Of a DNA stretch of 64,000 nt, positions 42,541 to 51,701 are shown piece after piece; the first letter of the stretch is position 1, and every line of letters starts with the position of its first letter. Origin of the DNA: Peptococcaceae bacterium UBA5752 (GTDB lineage: Bacteria > Bacillota > Dehalobacteriia > UBA4068); assembly GCA_002419055.1 (NCBI GenBank), contig DIFI01000009.1, forward strand, positions 248,001-312,000, written 5' to 3'. Both the position numbers and the translations under genes were made by a program. The notes beneath the pieces were generated by a model. That model had not been told where the DNA came from. It saw only the letters and a list, made by a program, of their open reading frames with translations, and ran no database searches.

Positions 42541-42560
42541 AAGTGGAGCAAAGTGGAGTA
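42541..42560 (+). promoter_or_regulatory. MraZ-box direct repeats upstream of mraZ
   Basis: AAGTGGAG occurs at 42541-42548 and 42551-42558, exactly ten bases apart, about 40 bases before mraZ. Published MraZ sites are short TGG/GTG-containing repeats with one-turn spacing in front of mraZ. A degenerate third unit may precede at 42531-42540. Confidence 0.6.
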
Positions 42561-42596
42561 TTATAGAGAATTTCATTAATCAGCGAGGATTAATTA

Positions 42597-43028
42597 ATGT
42601 TTATTGGTGAATACCAACATTCTATAGATAGTAAAGGACGTTATATTGTCCCGGCAAAATTCCGCGAGGGGTTAGGCAGCAATTTTGTCATTACCAAAGG
42701 TCTTGACAAATGTTTATTTGTCTATACCATGGAAGACTGGCAAAAGACAGTTGATAATTTACGGCAGCTTTCCACCACCGATGCTGATGCTCGAAAATTT
42801 GCCCGTAATTTTTTCTCAGGCGCAATTGAAGTGGAGACTGATAAACAGAGCAGAGTGCTGATAGCGGCAAATCTACGTCAACATGCTGCTATTGACAAAG
42901 ATATAGTGACGATCGGCGTTTCCAACCGTTTGGAAATATGGAGCAAAGATCTCTGGCAATCTTATAGCGAAGATGCTGCCGATGAATACGAGAAAGTTGC
43001 CGCCAAACTTGTTGGCATCACCTTTTAG
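42597..43028 (+). CDS. mraZ: Transcriptional regulator MraZ
   Basis: 143 residues with two AbrB-like MraZ repeats: MFIGEYQHSIDSKGRYIVPAKFRE and EVETDKQSRVLIAANLRQHAAI, each with the DxKGR/DxQSR turn. MraZ binds repeats in front of its own operon and represses the division cluster. GCGAGGA precedes ATG 42597. It heads the cluster, followed by rsmH after 11 bases. Confidence 0.97.
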   Translation: MFIGEYQHSIDSKGRYIVPAKFREGLGSNFVITKGLDKCLFVYTMEDWQKTVDNLRQLSTTDADARKFARNFFSGAIEVETDKQSRVLIAANLRQHAAIDKDIVTIGVSNRLEIWSKDLWQSYSEDAADEYEKVAAKLVGITF

Positions 43029-43039
43029 GGGGATTTGTA

Positions 43040-43981
43040 ATGGCGATAACCTTCAATCATTTGCCGGTTCTGTATAATGAAGTGATTGATTCGTTGGCTC
43101 CCCATAGCGGCGGTATTTATATTGACGGTACTTTAGGCGGCGGCGGACATTCACGGGGAATATTGGAAACATCATCCCCTATGGGACGTTTGCTGGCAAT
43201 TGATAAAGACAATCAAGCATGCTCCGCGGCGGCGGAAAATTTAGCGGAATTTGGCAATAGAGTAATTATCGTCCAAGCAAATTTCAGCGAAATGGCAAAA
43301 GTCACTGCCGATAATGGTATTAATAACGTTGATGGCATATTGCTTGATTTGGGTGTATCATCATTTCAATTGGATGAGCCCAGCCGCGGATTTTCTTATA
43401 TGCAAGATGCGCAGCTTGATATGCGGATGAATAGAGAGAATGAATTAAGCGCCTATATATTAGTAAATAAAGCCGGCGAAGAAGAATTAAGGCAAATTAT
43501 CCAAAAATATGGCGAAGAACGCTGGGCAGCAAGAATAGCCAAATTTATCGTTAACGAGCGCAAAATAGCACCAATCAGTACCACGGCGGAATTGGTAACG
43601 GTCATTAAAAAAGCGATTCCTGCCGCTGCCAGAGAAAAAGATCAACATCCGGCAAAAAGAACATTTCAAGCTTTACGTATCGCTGTAAATGGCGAACTTG
43701 ATGAACTGGCAGAGGGTATTGCCGCCGCCTGCAATATTTTGAAACCCGGCGGCAGAATAGCTGTTATTACATTTCATTCACTCGAGGATCGCTTAGTCAA
43801 AGAGAAGTTTAAATATATGGCCAGTGAATGTGTTTGCCCCCCGCATATCCCAGTTTGTATATGTAATCATCATGCATCACTTAAGCTGATTAATCGCCGC
43901 CCAATAACGGCTTCGACGGAAGAGTTAGCAGCTAATCATCGTTCCCGCAGCGCTAAGCTGCGTGTTGCCGAAAGACTCTAA
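43040..43981 (+). CDS. rsmH: 16S rRNA (cytosine-1402-N4)-methyltransferase RsmH
   Basis: 313 residues. The SAM-binding start is YIDGTLGGGGHSRGIL, followed by LLDLGVSSFQLDEPSRGFSY and TFHSLEDRLVKEKF. It methylates C1402 of 16S rRNA in the P site. AGGGGGA precedes ATG 43040. Position after mraZ is universal. Confidence 0.97.
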   Translation: MAITFNHLPVLYNEVIDSLAPHSGGIYIDGTLGGGGHSRGILETSSPMGRLLAIDKDNQACSAAAENLAEFGNRVIIVQANFSEMAKVTADNGINNVDGILLDLGVSSFQLDEPSRGFSYMQDAQLDMRMNRENELSAYILVNKAGEEELRQIIQKYGEERWAARIAKFIVNERKIAPISTTAELVTVIKKAIPAAAREKDQHPAKRTFQALRIAVNGELDELAEGIAAACNILKPGGRIAVITFHSLEDRLVKEKFKYMASECVCPPHIPVCICNHHASLKLINRRPITASTEELAANHRSRSAKLRVAERL

Positions 43982-44014
43982 AGCCTGTTCTAAGATTTAT
44001 GGAGGAAACATACA

Positions 44015-44542
44015 ATGACAACGAATGCAAGCGCTGCTGCCCGTGTAAAAGAGCAGCAATGGCAAGTACCGAAGACGCATCTGCAGGTCAATTTATTACA
44101 GCAAAAGGAACAGACCAAGAAAACACTGGTAATAGAAAAAATGTTGGTTGCATTTTTAGGTGTGATTATTTTTTGTTCTGCGTTGGCTTATATAGTTTTA
44201 CAGGCGCAAATAAGCACCGCCGGTTATCAAATCCATGAACTGCAGAGAAGTATAGACGATACAGAGGTGCAAAGTCAACGGTTGGAATTGGAAATAGGAG
44301 AACTTGGGTCTCTGGGACAAATCGAGACATATGCCACAATGCAATTGGGCATGGTCTATCCAGATGTTGAAAATATTGATTATATTGATTCAGATCTGAA
44401 ATTGCAGGTTGCCGAAAATTTAGCTGATGACAAAGAAGTATCGGACGTTCAGGTCCAAAGCGAATATCCTTTGTGGGATAGTATCGGTAATTTGATTTCA
44501 TCACACTTTAGAGGAACGGCATCGGCCGCTGAGGTAGAATGA
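44015..44542 (+). CDS. ftsL: Cell division protein FtsL-like
   Basis: 175 residues. A cytoplasmic N-terminus (about 1-44) leads to one membrane helix (about 47-66), then a leucine-zipper-like coiled coil (ISTAGYQIHELQRSIDDTEVQSQRLELEIGELGSLGQIETYA) ending in the MGMVYP-like LGMVYPD. This is the FtsL pattern and it lies between rsmH and a class B PBP, its usual place. The C-terminal part past 120 is longer than in most FtsL. GGAGG precedes ATG 44015. An overlapping frame at 43999-44238 is not used. Confidence 0.88.
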   Translation: MTTNASAAARVKEQQWQVPKTHLQVNLLQQKEQTKKTLVIEKMLVAFLGVIIFCSALAYIVLQAQISTAGYQIHELQRSIDDTEVQSQRLELEIGELGSLGQIETYATMQLGMVYPDVENIDYIDSDLKLQVAENLADDKEVSDVQVQSEYPLWDSIGNLISSHFRGTASAAEVE

Positions 44543-44562
44543 GAGCTGGTGAGGTGATTTGA

Positions 44563-46719
44563 TTGGCAGCCGTTAAATTATTCATGCGGCGAAAAATAAC
44601 TTTTGTGCTGATTTTACTATTACTTGCGTTTGCCGCGGTAGTAGTAAAATTAGCAGTTATCCAGTTTGTACAGGGTGACGAACTTCAACAGAAGGCAGAG
44701 GAACTTCGTACCAGGGACTTGCCAGTATCCGCTTCGCGCGGAGACATTTGTGACAGAAACGGCAACAGGCTTGCGATTAGCATCACTGCCGATTCGGTTA
44801 GTGCAAGTCCGCCGGATGTGATAAATTCCGGTGAGGCGGAGAAGTCTGCTCTTTTTTTGTCTCAAGTCCTCGAATTGGATTATGATGAGGTATTGAGCGA
44901 TATTACATCTGATAAGTCTTTTGTCTGGGTAAAACGCAAAGTTGATTTTGACATTGCGCAAGCTATCGAAGATGAAGAGTTTACAGGAGTAAATATTGTT
45001 GAAGAGACACAGCGTTATTATCCTAAAAGCACGTTAGCAAGTCAACTGCTTGGTTTTTGCGGTGTCGATAATCAGGGTCTCGAAGGGGTAGAAATTGCTT
45101 TTGACGACTGGTTATCCGGAAAGGATGGTCGAGTTGTCAGTGAATATGACGGCATAGGCCAAGCAATACCTCAGGCTGAATATGAATACATAGCGCCAAC
45201 TGATGGTTATGATGTATATCTGACAATTGATGAAAATATCCAGTACTTTTGTGAGCGTGAGCTTGATACTTTAATGGCATCGGAAATTAAGCCCAAGAGC
45301 GCTTCTATAATCATGATGAGGCCGGAAACAGGTGAAATATTAGCTATGGCGATTAGTCCCGGCTATGATGTAAATGATTATAAGAGTGCGGACAGCAGCG
45401 TGCGGCGTAATACTTTGATCAGCGATTCTTATGAACCGGGTTCATGTTTTAAGATTATTACTGCGTCTGCAGCGCTCGAAGAGGGGACTATCAATACCAA
45501 CAGTACTTTTTATGATCCGGGATATGCTCTGGTTGCCGGCCAAAAGATTAAGTGCTGGCGTTCATATAATCCACATGGCAGTCAAACATTGGTCGAGGCC
45601 TTCCAAAACTCCTGCAATCCAGCCTTTGTCAAAATCGGGCAAAGCATTGAAGCCAAAGAAAAAGGATTATTTTATAAATATATCGAGGCTTATGGTTTTG
45701 GACAAACAACCGGCATAGAATTATCCGGCGAAGCGCCGGGTATTATGATTGATGAGGATGCATTAGGCCCTGTTGAAGTGGCAACAATTTCCATTGGTCA
45801 AGGTATTGCTGTTACTCCGCTGCAAATGGTGACAGCCGTCTCGGCTGTTGCGAATGGCGGTACGCTTCTCGAGCCACAAATAGTCAGTAAAGTTGTTAAC
45901 AGTAATGGCGATGTTGTTCAGGAATATGAAACGAAGAAAGTACGTCAGGTCATTTCCTCCGAAACTTCTGAGTTAATGAGGAGTTTATTGGAAAACGTTG
46001 TGGCAAACGGAACCGGCAAGAAAGCCTATATCGAAGGCTATCGTGTCGCCGGCAAAACCGGTACAGCGCAAAAAGCCGGTAACGGCGGATATGCCGCCGG
46101 TAAATATGTTGCTTCGTTTATCGGCATGGCGCCGGCCAATGATCCTGAGATCGTATGCCTGGTAGTGATTGATGAACCTTCCGGAGGCCTCTATCAAGGC
46201 GGGCAGATTGCCGCCCCGATTTTTAAAGCAGTAGTGGAGGATACGCTTCGCTATTTAGGAGTAACTCCCCAAGTGACCGATAGCGAAGTCGATAAGGGAA
46301 GTGACAGTAAATCTACCGTTGAAGTTCCTGATATTACCAATCTAAATGCGGATGCGGCAACTGAATTACTTGACCTGATAGGTCTTAAATCTCAAGTTAA
46401 GGGCAACGGAACAATAGTTGCTTCTCAAGTTCCCGCTGCAGGCAGCTCACTTGCCGCCGGAGGCACCGTGATACTTAATTGCGACAATTCTACGACAGTT
46501 GCGGGCAAAATTACTGTTCCTGACTTGACCGGCAAAAAACTAAGTGAGGTAGCAAAAATCTTATCTGCTATGGGGCTGAAGCTGGTTGCTAAAGGCAGCG
46601 ATGGCATTGCTATTGAGCAAAGCCCTCAGCCATTAAATAAGGTTACAGCCGGCAGTACGGTTACCGTAAAATTTAAAGTGATAAGTGATGAAGAAGAATC
46701 CCAATCGGTAGGGCCATAA
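44563..46719 (+). CDS. Class B penicillin-binding protein with two PASTA domains (SpoVD/PbpB type)
   Basis: 718 residues. An N-terminal membrane helix (11-35) is followed by the pedestal domain (VSASRGDICDRNG), the transpeptidase domain and two C-terminal PASTA domains (about 585-645 and 650-710). The nucleophile is Ser294 in EPGSCFK, with SCN and KTGTA as the other motifs. Most family members read EPGSTFK; here Cys295 replaces threonine. It cross-links septal peptidoglycan with FtsW. TTG 44563 follows GAGGTGATT. It is the only PBP in the cluster. Confidence 0.95.
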   Translation: MAAVKLFMRRKITFVLILLLLAFAAVVVKLAVIQFVQGDELQQKAEELRTRDLPVSASRGDICDRNGNRLAISITADSVSASPPDVINSGEAEKSALFLSQVLELDYDEVLSDITSDKSFVWVKRKVDFDIAQAIEDEEFTGVNIVEETQRYYPKSTLASQLLGFCGVDNQGLEGVEIAFDDWLSGKDGRVVSEYDGIGQAIPQAEYEYIAPTDGYDVYLTIDENIQYFCERELDTLMASEIKPKSASIIMMRPETGEILAMAISPGYDVNDYKSADSSVRRNTLISDSYEPGSCFKIITASAALEEGTINTNSTFYDPGYALVAGQKIKCWRSYNPHGSQTLVEAFQNSCNPAFVKIGQSIEAKEKGLFYKYIEAYGFGQTTGIELSGEAPGIMIDEDALGPVEVATISIGQGIAVTPLQMVTAVSAVANGGTLLEPQIVSKVVNSNGDVVQEYETKKVRQVISSETSELMRSLLENVVANGTGKKAYIEGYRVAGKTGTAQKAGNGGYAAGKYVASFIGMAPANDPEIVCLVVIDEPSGGLYQGGQIAAPIFKAVVEDTLRYLGVTPQVTDSEVDKGSDSKSTVEVPDITNLNADAATELLDLIGLKSQVKGNGTIVASQVPAAGSSLAAGGTVILNCDNSTTVAGKITVPDLTGKKLSEVAKILSAMGLKLVAKGSDGIAIEQSPQPLNKVTAGSTVTVKFKVISDEEESQSVGP

Positions 46720-46737
46720 TAGAAGAGGAGGGATACA

Positions 46738-48219
46738 GTGTTATTATCAAAATTACTGGCTTGCTTGACAGAAAATGAAATAGTAGGTAATTTCACTGAT
46801 GTTGATATTTCCGCTATTGTTTATGATTCACGTAAAGTCGCAGCAAATAATCTTTTTGTTGCGGTTTCCGGCACCAATGCCGATGGTCATCAATACATTG
46901 ATCAAGCGATCGCACAAGGGGTAGCAGCAGTATTACTGGAAAGGCTGCCGGATAAGCTGCCGAACGTACCATTGATAGTCGTCGCAGATAGTCGCCGTGC
47001 TATGGCTCAGCTGGCCGCAGAGTTTTTTGATCATCCTGATCAGAAAATGCGGCTGATCGGAGTCACCGGCACTAATGGCAAAACGACAACAACCAACCTA
47101 ATAAAATGGTTGCTTGAAGGCAAAGGTTTCAAAACTGGCCTGATCGGTACTATCGAAAACAGAGCCGGTGATAAAGTGTTGCCGGCAACCCATACAACAC
47201 CGGAATCAATAGAACTTTTTGAATTATTATCAACAATGCAAAAAGAAGGCTGTTCTGACGTAGTAATGGAAGTATCTTCCCATGCGCTGGCGCAAGGCCG
47301 CGTTGCGGCCTGTGATTTTGATGCTGCGGTATTTAGCAACCTGACTCAAGATCATCTTGATTATCATGGTACGTTGGCAGAATATCAACGGAGCAAGACG
47401 CTGCTTTTTTCTATGATTAAACCTTTATCAGGGCATAAGCGTTATGCGGTTATCAATATTGACGATGCCGCATCAGCTGCATTTATAGCAGCCAGCAGAG
47501 TAGAAGTAGTCACTTACGGACAGACAAAAGATGCCATTCTTTGGCTTATGGAATACCAGCCGACAACCTCGGGGATGGAGTTTAGTGTGCTTTGGCAAGC
47601 TCAAGAATATCAGATTGCAATACCTCTATTCGGAATGTTTAATATTTATAACTCACTGGCAGCAATGGCGGTGGCCCTTCAGGAAGGTTTGTCAATGGAC
47701 TATATCATCAGGCGTTTGGCTGCAGCTCCGCAAGTACCGGGCAGATTTGAAATCGTTGATTGCGGGCAGGATTTTTTGGTGGTTGTTGATTATGCGCATA
47801 CGCCGGACGGATTAAGTAATGTATTAAATACGGCATTAGCCTTAAAGCCACAAAGACTGATCAGCGTTTTTGGTTGTGGCGGCAACCGTGATAGTGGCAA
47901 ACGCCCGATCATGGGTAAAATCGGCGTTGAACTTAGTGATATAGCTGTAATCACCAGTGATAACCCCCGTTATGAAGAGCCGATGGATATAATCGCTCAG
48001 GTTGTAGAGGGCGCTAAACAAGCAAACGGAAACTATTATGTTGAGGAAAACAGAGGGAAAGCAATTGAAATGGCTATTGCCATGGCTAAAAAAGGTGATA
48101 TAGTAGTTATTGCTGGTAAAGGACACGAAAATTACCAACTGGTAAAGGGTCAAGTACTTCATTTTGATGATAAAGAGACTGCAAGGGAAATATTGCGGAA
48201 AAAAGTCAAAAGTAACTAA
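46738..48219 (+). CDS. murE: UDP-N-acetylmuramoyl-L-alanyl-D-glutamate--2,6-diaminopimelate ligase
   Basis: 493 residues. The ATP loop is GVTGTNGKTTTTN. The specificity motif DNPR (ITSDNPRYEEP) indicates meso-diaminopimelate rather than lysine. Other signatures are SNLTQDHLDYHG and VVDYAHTPDGL. It adds the third stem residue. GTG 46738 follows GAGGAGGG. mraY follows directly; murF, usually between them, is absent here. Confidence 0.97.
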   Translation: MLLSKLLACLTENEIVGNFTDVDISAIVYDSRKVAANNLFVAVSGTNADGHQYIDQAIAQGVAAVLLERLPDKLPNVPLIVVADSRRAMAQLAAEFFDHPDQKMRLIGVTGTNGKTTTTNLIKWLLEGKGFKTGLIGTIENRAGDKVLPATHTTPESIELFELLSTMQKEGCSDVVMEVSSHALAQGRVAACDFDAAVFSNLTQDHLDYHGTLAEYQRSKTLLFSMIKPLSGHKRYAVINIDDAASAAFIAASRVEVVTYGQTKDAILWLMEYQPTTSGMEFSVLWQAQEYQIAIPLFGMFNIYNSLAAMAVALQEGLSMDYIIRRLAAAPQVPGRFEIVDCGQDFLVVVDYAHTPDGLSNVLNTALALKPQRLISVFGCGGNRDSGKRPIMGKIGVELSDIAVITSDNPRYEEPMDIIAQVVEGAKQANGNYYVEENRGKAIEMAIAMAKKGDIVVIAGKGHENYQLVKGQVLHFDDKETAREILRKKVKSN

Positions 48220-48233
48220 GAGGGTAGAGAAAA

Positions 48234-49217
48234 ATGCAAATATCAATTATTGCTTTTGTGGCCGGTATGGTTTTGACGGTTATTGTTGGAAAGCCTGTGC
48301 TGCCATTGTTGCGGCGGTTAAAAATAGGACAAACAATTCGTACCGACGGGCCAAAGAGCCATTTGATTAAGGCCGGTACGCCAACCATGGGCGGGCTGAT
48401 ATTTGTAATTGCTATGCTGATCATATTGTTAATTTTGGGCAATGGTTCAGCATCATTATGGATCTGGCTTTTTTCGTTTTTGGCCTTTGGGTTAATAGGT
48501 TTCTATGATGATATAATGAAGGTGGTTTTTCATAGATCATTGGGATTAACGGTCAAACAAAAGTTGGCAGGCCAATTTGCCGTCGCCATAATATTACTGG
48601 TGGCTGCGCAAATATTTTTGGGCCGAGGAACAACGATTATTATTCCTTTTGTCAATTATGCTTGGGATCTGGGGTGGCTTTATTATCCATTAATGGCAAC
48701 TTTTTTTGTTGGTATAGTAAATGGAACCAATTTTACTGATGGATTAGATGGTTTAGCAGCCGGAGTTTCGGCAATTGTCTTTGTAGGTTATTGGTTGGTC
48801 ATGCTGGTATCGGTTTCATTTCCAACATTGGTCATGGCTGATTATACTGATTTAGCTGTTGCGGCTGCGTCGTTGGCCGGATGCTGTATAGGATTTCTTT
48901 TCTATAATCAGCATCCTGCAAAAGTATTTATGGGAGATACCGGATCATTGGCTATTGGCGGTGCAGTAGTAGCATTCGCTCTTTTGAGTAAAACTGAAAT
49001 AGTGTTAATTATTATTGGGGGCGTCTATTTAGCAGAGATATTATCGGTTATGATACAAGTAGCTAGTTTTAAGCTTTGGGGAAAACGGATATTTTTAATG
49101 AGTCCGCTGCATCATCATTTTGAACTAAAGGGCTGGCCGGAAGTAAAAGTTGTCAGGATGTTTTGGTTGGCTTCAGCAGTGTTAACAGCTTTAGGGTTGA
49201 TTATCGTTTCTATTTAA
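48234..49217 (+). CDS. mraY: Phospho-N-acetylmuramoyl-pentapeptide-transferase MraY
   Basis: 327 residues with about ten membrane helices. Conserved cytoplasmic motifs are GTPTMGG, GFYDDIMK, NGTNFTDGLDGLA, FMGDTGSLAIGG and the MSPLHHHFEL loop. It moves phospho-MurNAc-pentapeptide to undecaprenyl phosphate, making lipid I. It sits between murE and murD. Confidence 0.98.
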   Translation: MQISIIAFVAGMVLTVIVGKPVLPLLRRLKIGQTIRTDGPKSHLIKAGTPTMGGLIFVIAMLIILLILGNGSASLWIWLFSFLAFGLIGFYDDIMKVVFHRSLGLTVKQKLAGQFAVAIILLVAAQIFLGRGTTIIIPFVNYAWDLGWLYYPLMATFFVGIVNGTNFTDGLDGLAAGVSAIVFVGYWLVMLVSVSFPTLVMADYTDLAVAAASLAGCCIGFLFYNQHPAKVFMGDTGSLAIGGAVVAFALLSKTEIVLIIIGGVYLAEILSVMIQVASFKLWGKRIFLMSPLHHHFELKGWPEVKVVRMFWLASAVLTALGLIIVSI

Positions 49218-49232
49218 CTATGAGGTGATTGC

Positions 49233-50585
49233 ATGGATTTGCACGGGAAGAAAGTTCTGATGATAGGAGCCGGATTAAGCGGTATTGCTGTATGCCGGTT
49301 TTTACTGGATCATGGCGCAGAAGTGACCTTGTCTGACGCTAAAAGTGCGGAACAGATTGGTAATGATATAAGTGAATTGGCCAAGCGGGGGGTGCGTTTT
49401 TTATTAGCTAATCAGTTGCCTGAGGTTGCTGATTGGGATTTATGTATCAAAAGTCCCGGTGTGCCGCCTACTGTGCCGTTAGTAGAAATGGTTAAAGCAT
49501 CAGGTATAGAAATGATCAGCGAAATTGAACTGGCTTATTTGTTTGCCATATCACCGATTATTGCTATCACAGGTACAAATGGCAAAACGACAACAACAGC
49601 TTTGATCGGATATATTTTGAGCAAATCCGGAATAAATACATTGGTTGGCGGCAATATAGGTGTGCCGCTAATTAGCGAAATCGAAAAACATAGAGGCATA
49701 ATTGTTGCAGAAGTATCGAGCTTCCAATTAGAAAATTGCTACAAATTAAAACCACATATTGCGGCGATGCTCAATCTTAGTCCCGATCATCAGGATCGTC
49801 ATGGCAGTATGGCCGTTTATCAGGCAGTAAAAGAAAAAATATTTGCAGCGCAGGATCAAAATGACATAGCAATACTTAATCATGATGATTCTGTGTGCCG
49901 TGCTATTGGGGAAAAGTTGTTACAGCGTACGGTTTATTTTAGTACTCAGAAGCCGATTAGCGAAGGTATTTATTTAGATGACGGACAGATAATATTAAAT
50001 GATAATGGGCATAAAATTAATATTATTAATGTTGAAGACATATATATCAAAGGCCGCCATAATTGGCAAAATGCTATGGCCGCGGCCGCTGCAGCATATT
50101 ATAGCGGCGTTGCAGTAAAGGATATTGCCGCAGCCCTGCATAGTTTTCCCGGAGTTGAACATCGGATGGAATTTGTGTGCGAGAGAGACGGCGTCAGTTA
50201 TGTTAATGATTCCAAGGGCACAAATCCCGATTCAACCGAAAAGGCGCTGCTTGCGTATGAACAGCCATTAATATTGATTATTGGCGGACGTAATAAAGGT
50301 AATGATTTTGCTCCATTGATGAGTTTGATCAAAGCTAAAGTGCGGAAGCTGATTATACTCGGCGAGGCAACCGAGGATATTTTGCAAGCGGTTAATAAAG
50401 CCGAGTTTGTTGAGTATTTGATTGCCGATGGTTTTGACGAAGCAGTTAGATTAGCCTGCCACTCAGCCCAAAGAGGAGATTTGGTGTTATTATCACCAGC
50501 ATGTGCTAGTTGGGATATGTTCAATAATTATGAGGAAAGAGGTAACCGTTTTAAACAATTAGTTAAAGATTATTGGGAGGATTAA
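49233..50585 (+). CDS. murD: UDP-N-acetylmuramoylalanine--D-glutamate ligase
   Basis: 450 residues. An N-terminal Rossmann-like UDP-binding domain (MIGAGLSGIAVCRFLLDHGA) precedes the ATP loop ITGTNGKTTTTAL and the C-terminal ligase domain (YVNDSKGTNPDST). It adds D-glutamate as the second stem residue. GAGGTGATT precedes ATG 49233. ftsW begins three bases after its stop. Confidence 0.98.
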   Translation: MDLHGKKVLMIGAGLSGIAVCRFLLDHGAEVTLSDAKSAEQIGNDISELAKRGVRFLLANQLPEVADWDLCIKSPGVPPTVPLVEMVKASGIEMISEIELAYLFAISPIIAITGTNGKTTTTALIGYILSKSGINTLVGGNIGVPLISEIEKHRGIIVAEVSSFQLENCYKLKPHIAAMLNLSPDHQDRHGSMAVYQAVKEKIFAAQDQNDIAILNHDDSVCRAIGEKLLQRTVYFSTQKPISEGIYLDDGQIILNDNGHKINIINVEDIYIKGRHNWQNAMAAAAAAYYSGVAVKDIAAALHSFPGVEHRMEFVCERDGVSYVNDSKGTNPDSTEKALLAYEQPLILIIGGRNKGNDFAPLMSLIKAKVRKLIILGEATEDILQAVNKAEFVEYLIADGFDEAVRLACHSAQRGDLVLLSPACASWDMFNNYEERGNRFKQLVKDYWED

Positions 50586-50588
50586 GCT

Positions 50589-51701
50589 TTGAAAAGCGCT
50601 AAGAATGCTCCGGATTGGTGGTTATTAATTGCCGTCATTGTATTGACAGCCATAGGTGTGATAATGGTGTTTAGCGCCAGTCAATACTTTGCGACCTATG
50701 CACCTTATAATGATAGCTTCCATTTTCTCAAAAAACATGCCGAATCTGCGGTAGTTGGTTTTTTTGGCATGTTTATTGCTTATAAGATTAAATACGAATG
50801 GTATAAAAAATTAAGTTGGATAGTTTTTATACCAGTATTTTTACTATTGATTTTCATGGCAGCAAGTACTCAAATTGAAAGCATTAGTGGTGCGCAACGA
50901 TGGTTAGAAATCGGTGGTTTTAAGTTTCAGCCATCGGAATTAAGCAAGATTGCTTTACCGCTGGTTCTGGCAAAATTATTCTGTTCTCCGGGGATAGAGG
51001 TTAAAAGTTTTAGTAAAGGTTTTTTACCGGCAATTTTTATTACTGGCGCTACTGCCGGTTTAATCTTTGCGCAAACTGCCTTATCCTCTTCTTGCGTTGT
51101 TGCGGCAGCAGGCTTTTTAATGATGTATTGCGCCGGTGTACGTCTGCGTTACTTAGCGGGTACAGTTGCAGTAGGTATTGCAGGGGTTATTGCGGCAATT
51201 GTTTATGAACCATTCCGAATTAATCGCATCATGGCTTATATTGATCCTTGGGCAGATCCTACCGGATCGGGTTGGCAGACAGTTCAATCGTTGTTAGCAT
51301 TAGGTTCCGGCGGACTCTCCGGTGTCGGCTTAGGATCCGGCGGTTCAAAGCTGTTTTATTTGCCCGCTCGTCATACAGATTTTATTTTTTCCGTTTTAGG
51401 GGAGGAATTGGGCTTTTTAGGCGGTATATTTGTTATCGTAGTTTTTGTGTTATTTTTTTGGCGAGGAATGTTAATTGCAGTTAAGATGCCCGACAAATTC
51501 GGCAGTTTGCTGGCGTTGGGGCTGATCTGTACTATGGCAATACAGGCATTTATTAATCTTGGAGTTGTCACAGGGCTTTTACCAGTTACCGGTGTTACTT
51601 TGCCGTTTATTAGTTACGGTGGTACTTCTCTGGCTGTATGTTTAACTATGGCAGGTATTTTGCTTAATTTATCTAGATATGTCAAAGAGGATAATATATG
51701 A
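50589..51701 (+). CDS. ftsW: FtsW-type peptidoglycan glycosyltransferase (SEDS)
   Basis: 370 residues with about ten membrane helices. SEDS signatures are GAQRWLEIGGFKFQPSELSKIALPL and the C-terminal FINLGVVTGLLPVTGVTLPFISYGGTS. The loop with the catalytic aspartate region PWADPTGSGWQTVQS is present. It polymerises lipid II at the septum with the cognate class B PBP. TTG 50589 follows GGGAGG. The stop overlaps murG's start (ATGA). Confidence 0.97.
   Translation: MKSAKNAPDWWLLIAVIVLTAIGVIMVFSASQYFATYAPYNDSFHFLKKHAESAVVGFFGMFIAYKIKYEWYKKLSWIVFIPVFLLLIFMAASTQIESISGAQRWLEIGGFKFQPSELSKIALPLVLAKLFCSPGIEVKSFSKGFLPAIFITGATAGLIFAQTALSSSCVVAAAGFLMMYCAGVRLRYLAGTVAVGIAGVIAAIVYEPFRINRIMAYIDPWADPTGSGWQTVQSLLALGSGGLSGVGLGSGGSKLFYLPARHTDFIFSVLGEELGFLGGIFVIVVFVLFFWRGMLIAVKMPDKFGSLLALGLICTMAIQAFINLGVVTGLLPVTGVTLPFISYGGTSLAVCLTMAGILLNLSRYVKEDNI

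Noticed and set aside
43999..44238. Alternative + frame overlapping ftsL
   Set aside because: The ATG overlaps the ribosome site of ftsL, and the ftsL frame has the expected membrane helix and coiled coil.
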